This document shows positions 60,616-64,000 of a stretch of DNA of 64,000 nt, piece after piece. Below the pieces are notes generated by a model. The model was given only the letters and a program-made list of their open reading frames with translations, was not told the origin of the DNA and did no database searches. Both the position numbers and the translations under genes were made by a program. The DNA is from JAJDTQ01 sp965204235 (GTDB taxonomy: Bacteria > Desulfobacterota > Binatia > UBA9968 > JAJDTQ01). The stretch lies in contig OZ241979.1 in NCBI GenBank assembly GCA_965204235.1, positions 2,046,001 through 2,110,000 of the forward strand, read 5' to 3'. Each line of letters opens with the position of its first letter. The first letter of the stretch is position 1.

Positions 60616-62226
60616 ATGGAACCTCGCAACGGCGTGCAGGCTTCGGTGCGTATCAGCGAAGACGAGGGCGCTCGGAGGGCGGACAGCTCGTTCCGCGCCA
60701 ACGACCCCTTGACCATGGTGATCTTCGGGGCCTCGGGCGACCTGAGCAAGCGCAAGCTGATCCCCGCGTTGTACCAGCTCGAGCGGGAGGGCTGCCTGCC
60801 GGAGCGTTACGCGGTGGTGGGCTTCTCGCGCACCGAGATGACCGACGAGGCGTACCGCGAGCGGATGATCGGCGAGATGCGCCTGGACCTGCCGGAGGTG
60901 GACGCCGGGAGCCCCCTGTTCGAGGCGCTCCACTACCAGCCGGGCGACAACACCGACGCCGAGTCCTTCCGGAAGCTCAAGGCAAGACTGGACGAATTGG
61001 ACGCCGAGCGGGAACTCCCCGGCAACCGGCTCTTCTACCTCTCGGTGTCCCCCGAGTTCTTCGCGCCCATCATTCGGAACCTCGACGCCGCGGGACTGGT
61101 CCGCAGCCCGGACGAGGAGCAGTGGTCCCACGTCATCATCGAGAAGCCGTTCGGGCACGACCTGCGGAGCGCCCGGGAGATGAACGAAGAGGTCACCGGC
61201 ATACTCGACGAGAGCCAGATCTACCGCATCGACCATTACCTGGGGAAGGAGACGGTCCAGAACATCCTGAGCTTCCGTTTCGGCAACGCCATATTCGAGC
61301 CGCTGTTCAACCAGAAGTACGTGGAGAACGTCCAGATCACCGTGGCCGAGACCCTGGGGATGGAGGGGCGGAGAGGGGCGTTCTACGACAAGGCCGGCGC
61401 CCTGCGGGACATCGTGCAGAACCACATGCTGCAACTGTTGTGCCTGATCGCCATGGAGCCGCCCGCGGCGGTGGAGCCCGTGTCCATCCGCGACGAGAAG
61501 GTCAAGTTGCTGCGGGCGCTGGTGCCCTACGGCGCGCCGGAGGAGGTGGCCGCGGCAACGGTGCGCGGACAGTACGGGTTCGGCGAGCTCCGGGGGGAGG
61601 TGGTGAAGGGCTTCCGCCAGGAAGATGGCGTGGACGAGATGTCCGCCACCGAGAGCTACGTGGCGCTGCGGGCCAAGATCGACAACTGGCGCTGGGCCGG
61701 GATCCCCTTCCTGCTGCGCACCGGCAAGCGCCTGCGCAACCGGGTGTCCGAGATCGCGGTGCAGTTCCGCCACCCGCCGCTGCGCCTGTTCCGCAATCCG
61801 TCGAGGTCGGACAGGCTGGCCATGGCCGCGGCCAGCGCCAACGTGCTGATCCTCGGTATCCAGCCCCGGGAGGGCATCAGCCTCTCCTTTGCCTGCAAGC
61901 GTCCGGGAATGCAGATCGACTTGGCGGAAGTGCGCATGGACTTCGTTTACGAAGCCTTCGAGCAGCGTTCGCCGGAAGCCTACGAGCGGCTGCTGCTGGA
62001 CGCCATGCGCGGGGACGCGTCGTTGTTCACGCGCTCGGACGAGGTGGAGTACGCGTGGCGCTTTACCGACTCGATCCTCGCCGGGTGGGACAAGCTGCCG
62101 ACTCCCCGTTTCCCCAACTACTATCCGTTCACCGACGGTCCCGACGAGGCGGACCGCCTGCTCGAGGACAGCAGCGCCGGCTGGCGCAAACTCAGCCAGA
62201 TGGGGGTGGCGGAGGTCGGCCGGTAA
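60616..62226 (+). CDS. zwf: Glucose-6-phosphate dehydrogenase
   Basis: This 536-residue enzyme oxidises G6P to 6-phosphogluconolactone, supplying NADPH. The coenzyme site is MVIFGASGDLSKRKLIPALY, the substrate/catalytic motif YRIDHYLGKETVQNIL and the conserved EKPFGHDL. The C-terminal region is complete (YYPFTDGPDEADRLL). ATG 60616 follows GAGGAG, and the slightly extended N terminus (about 30 extra residues) is not conserved. The alpha/beta hydrolase follows after 40 bp. Confidence 0.96.
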   Translation: MEPRNGVQASVRISEDEGARRADSSFRANDPLTMVIFGASGDLSKRKLIPALYQLEREGCLPERYAVVGFSRTEMTDEAYRERMIGEMRLDLPEVDAGSPLFEALHYQPGDNTDAESFRKLKARLDELDAERELPGNRLFYLSVSPEFFAPIIRNLDAAGLVRSPDEEQWSHVIIEKPFGHDLRSAREMNEEVTGILDESQIYRIDHYLGKETVQNILSFRFGNAIFEPLFNQKYVENVQITVAETLGMEGRRGAFYDKAGALRDIVQNHMLQLLCLIAMEPPAAVEPVSIRDEKVKLLRALVPYGAPEEVAAATVRGQYGFGELRGEVVKGFRQEDGVDEMSATESYVALRAKIDNWRWAGIPFLLRTGKRLRNRVSEIAVQFRHPPLRLFRNPSRSDRLAMAAASANVLILGIQPREGISLSFACKRPGMQIDLAEVRMDFVYEAFEQRSPEAYERLLLDAMRGDASLFTRSDEVEYAWRFTDSILAGWDKLPTPRFPNYYPFTDGPDEADRLLEDSSAGWRKLSQMGVAEVGR

Positions 62227-62266
62227 GGGTTCGGCCCGACGGTCGGCCACGTCCGCGCGAGGGGTG

Positions 62267-63142
62267 ATGGAGCTGCCGCCGCGGTTTCGTGAGGGGACCT
62301 TCGAGGTGGAGGGTTCCCGGGTCCACTACATCGAGAGCGGGGACCGGGACCGGGAGACCTTCGTCTTCGTCCACGGCAACCGGGACCACTGCCGCAGTTG
62401 GGACTTCCTGCTGGAGTCCTTCCACAAGGCCGGGTTCGAGTTGCCCCACGTGGTGGCCATCGACCTGCGGGGCCACGGCGACAGCGGCTGGGTCGGCCCG
62501 GAGCGGGGCTACCGGCACGAGGACTTCGTATTGGACCTGGTGGGCCTGCTGCGCCACCTGGGGAAAGACGCGGTCACGCTCGTGGCCCACTCCCTCGGGG
62601 GCAGCATGGCGGTGGTGTTCGCCGGGGCCTTGCCGGAGATGGTCAGGCGGCTGGTGCTCATCGAGGCGGTGGGTCCCTACGGCCGAAGCGAGCAGGAGGC
62701 GCCGGAGCTCTTCGGCCGCTGGACCCGGGACGACGGCTCGGACACGATCCTCACCTACTACGCCACCGTGGGACAGGCCGCGGAGGCCATCTGCAAGCGT
62801 TTCCCGCTCGTCCCCAACCGGGCCGCCATGCACACGGCGCGCCACGGAACCCGGCCCACGCCCTACGGCCTGGTCTGGAAATACGACCCCCGTTCCCGCA
62901 ACCCTTCGTACTCGTCGTTTTCCGAGACCCAGGTCAGGGCGTTCATCGACCGCATCGACTGTCCGACGCTGCTCGTCTTCGGGGCGGAGTCGGGCTACAA
63001 GGAGTCGCCCCGCTACCGCCGGGTGGAGCACTTCAGGAACAGGACGCTGGCGGAGATTCCCGGGACCGGACACCACGTGCAGCAGGAAAGCCCCGACGAG
63101 CTGGCCGCGGTGATGATCCCGTTCCTGGGCAACCACGGCTGA
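62267..63142 (+). CDS. Alpha/beta hydrolase
   Basis: The 291 residues from ATG 62267 (MELPPRFREGTFEVEGSRVH) have the oxyanion loop FVFVHGNRDHCRSWDFLLES. The nucleophile Ser is in LVAHSLGGSMAVVFAG and the His in EIPGTGHHVQQESP; the acid is probably in LLVFGAESGY. The layout is like that of epoxide hydrolase/MhpC-type esterases. The substrate is unknown. It lies between zwf and an acyl-CoA dehydrogenase gene, 35 bp from the latter. Confidence 0.9.
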   Translation: MELPPRFREGTFEVEGSRVHYIESGDRDRETFVFVHGNRDHCRSWDFLLESFHKAGFELPHVVAIDLRGHGDSGWVGPERGYRHEDFVLDLVGLLRHLGKDAVTLVAHSLGGSMAVVFAGALPEMVRRLVLIEAVGPYGRSEQEAPELFGRWTRDDGSDTILTYYATVGQAAEAICKRFPLVPNRAAMHTARHGTRPTPYGLVWKYDPRSRNPSYSSFSETQVRAFIDRIDCPTLLVFGAESGYKESPRYRRVEHFRNRTLAEIPGTGHHVQQESPDELAAVMIPFLGNHG

Positions 63143-63177
63143 GTCCGGCCGGCGGCGCCGTCGAGGAGGATCGAAAC

Positions 63178-64000
63178 ATGGACTTCGCATTGCCCGAGGA
63201 ATTGCAGTTGCTTCAGGACACGGTCCGGAAGTTCGTCGATCAGGAGCTCATCCCCGTGGAGATGGAGTGCCGGGACGGAGTGACCCTCAAGCCCGAGTAC
63301 CGGGAACGGTTCGAGGCCAAGACCCGGGAGATGGGGCTGTGGATGCTCGACGTGCCCGAGGAGTTCGGCGGCGCCGGACTGAGCCTGCTGGGACAGGTGG
63401 TGGTCTGGGCCGAGGTGGCCCGCTCGGTGGCCGTCCCGTCCCGGGGCCGCAGCATATTCGGCCCGGAAGTGCGGCCCGTGCTCTACGCCATGGACGACGA
63501 GCAGAAAGACCGCTACCTGTACCCCCTGCTCAAGGGCGAGAAGCGCGCCTGCTTCGCCCAGACCGAGCCCGACGCCGGTTCGGACCCGGGCTCCATGCGC
63601 ACCCGGGCCGTGCGCGACGGCGACGAATACGTCATCAACGGCGTCAAGCGCTTCATCACCGAGGCGGACGAGGCCGACTTCGCCCAGGTGATGGTGGCCA
63701 CCGACCCCGGCAAGGGCTCCCACGGGGGCATCTCGTGCATACTGGTGGACATGGACAACCCCGGCGTGAAGATCACCGCCAAGTACAAGACCATGATGGG
63801 CTACGAGCCGTGCGAGATCGTCTTCGACGACTGCCGGGTGCCCGCGGCGAACCGGATCGGCGCGGAAGGCGAGGGCTTCCGGCTCGGACAGAAATGGCTC
63901 GGCATCGGCCGGCTCAAGCACGGAGGGCGCGCCATCGGCGTGGCGCGGCGGGCCATCGAGATGGGCGCGCAGTACGCCAAGCAGAGGGTCACCTTCGGCA
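63178..64000 (+). CDS. Acyl-CoA dehydrogenase, 3' end cut by window edge
   Basis: ATG 63178 follows GAGGAGGATC. The 274 visible residues start MDFALPEELQLLQDTVRKFV and contain the flavin/substrate-binding segments CFAQTEPDAGSDPGSMRTRA and YVINGVKRFITEADEADFAQ. The beta-domain reads MMGYEPCEIVFDDCRVPAAN, and the last visible residues, ARRAIEMGAQYAKQRVTFG, start the C-terminal helical domain. FAD-dependent alpha,beta-desaturation of an acyl-CoA is expected. The catalytic Glu lies outside the window. Confidence 0.93.
   Translation, partial: MDFALPEELQLLQDTVRKFVDQELIPVEMECRDGVTLKPEYRERFEAKTREMGLWMLDVPEEFGGAGLSLLGQVVVWAEVARSVAVPSRGRSIFGPEVRPVLYAMDDEQKDRYLYPLLKGEKRACFAQTEPDAGSDPGSMRTRAVRDGDEYVINGVKRFITEADEADFAQVMVATDPGKGSHGGISCILVDMDNPGVKITAKYKTMMGYEPCEIVFDDCRVPAANRIGAEGEGFRLGQKWLGIGRLKHGGRAIGVARRAIEMGAQYAKQRVTFG

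Overview
The window is 64 kb of high-GC (roughly two thirds G+C in most genes) bacterial DNA with closely packed, often overlapping genes, AGGAGG-type ribosome binding sites and frequent GTG/TTG starts. No ribosomal RNA or other phylogenetic marker is present. The rubrerythrin/DUF3501/Fur set, the F420-type PPOX oxidoreductase, the dihydroxyphthalate-decarboxylase-like protein, DUF1015 and the MoxR/VWA operon together suggest an uncultured Gram-negative lineage such as Desulfobacterota or Tectomicrobia. That placement is an inference with low confidence.

Layout. 1-3.5 kb: the end of a ThyX-like gene, a small conserved hypothetical and an MFS transporter. 3.5-9.5 kb: a decayed type I restriction-modification locus (hsdM remnant, intact hsdS, VapBC pair, hsdR with two internal deletions). 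It also holds three tandem copies of a tiny membrane/coiled-coil gene and is bracketed by a direct repeat of the neighbouring DUF255 gene's 3' end. 9.5-12 kb: a DUF255 thioredoxin-like protein and an S24/LexA-like protein lacking its serine. 12.3-20.1 kb: a compact MoxR/DUF58/BatA/VWA operon. 20.4-29 kb: mltG, thiD, ilvD, a cupin gene, clpS and clpA, with nuclease-gene remnants at 23.2-24.1 kb. 29-41 kb: an accessory island. It holds VapBC, a DUF4143-type ATPase, a double-AAA+ ATPase with a WYL regulator, a dual-specificity phosphatase coupled to an ADP-ribosylglycohydrolase, a membrane protein with a toxin-like PD-(D/E)XK domain, a PH-like membrane protein, a second membrane protein and a 29-residue hydrophobic peptide. 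41-64 kb: mostly housekeeping and redox genes (rubrerythrin/DUF3501/Fur, alr, purH, purD, purE, queC, dcd, zwf, acyl-CoA dehydrogenase) with scattered toxin-antitoxin loci and a DUF1703 ATPase/nuclease.

Three intergenic repeat families run through the whole window. REP-A carries CGTTCGTCCTGAGCGTAG, REP-B is a small palindrome reading GATTCCCGCTTTCGCGGGAA, and the third is a MITE-like element whose ends read CCCTCCCCCTTGAGGGG. They sit at the edges of truncated genes: REP-B ends one vapC gene and supplies the last residues of a HigA protein. REP-A abuts two truncated copies of the same WYL gene at the same breakpoint. Several segments are flanked by diverged direct repeats of a neighbouring gene's 3' end, although no integrase is visible. 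The strongest candidates for something undescribed are the 35.4-40.1 kb phosphatase / ADP-ribosylhydrolase / membrane-nuclease module, the AAA+-WYL pair beside it, and the triplicated small membrane protein with a shrinking heptad count.
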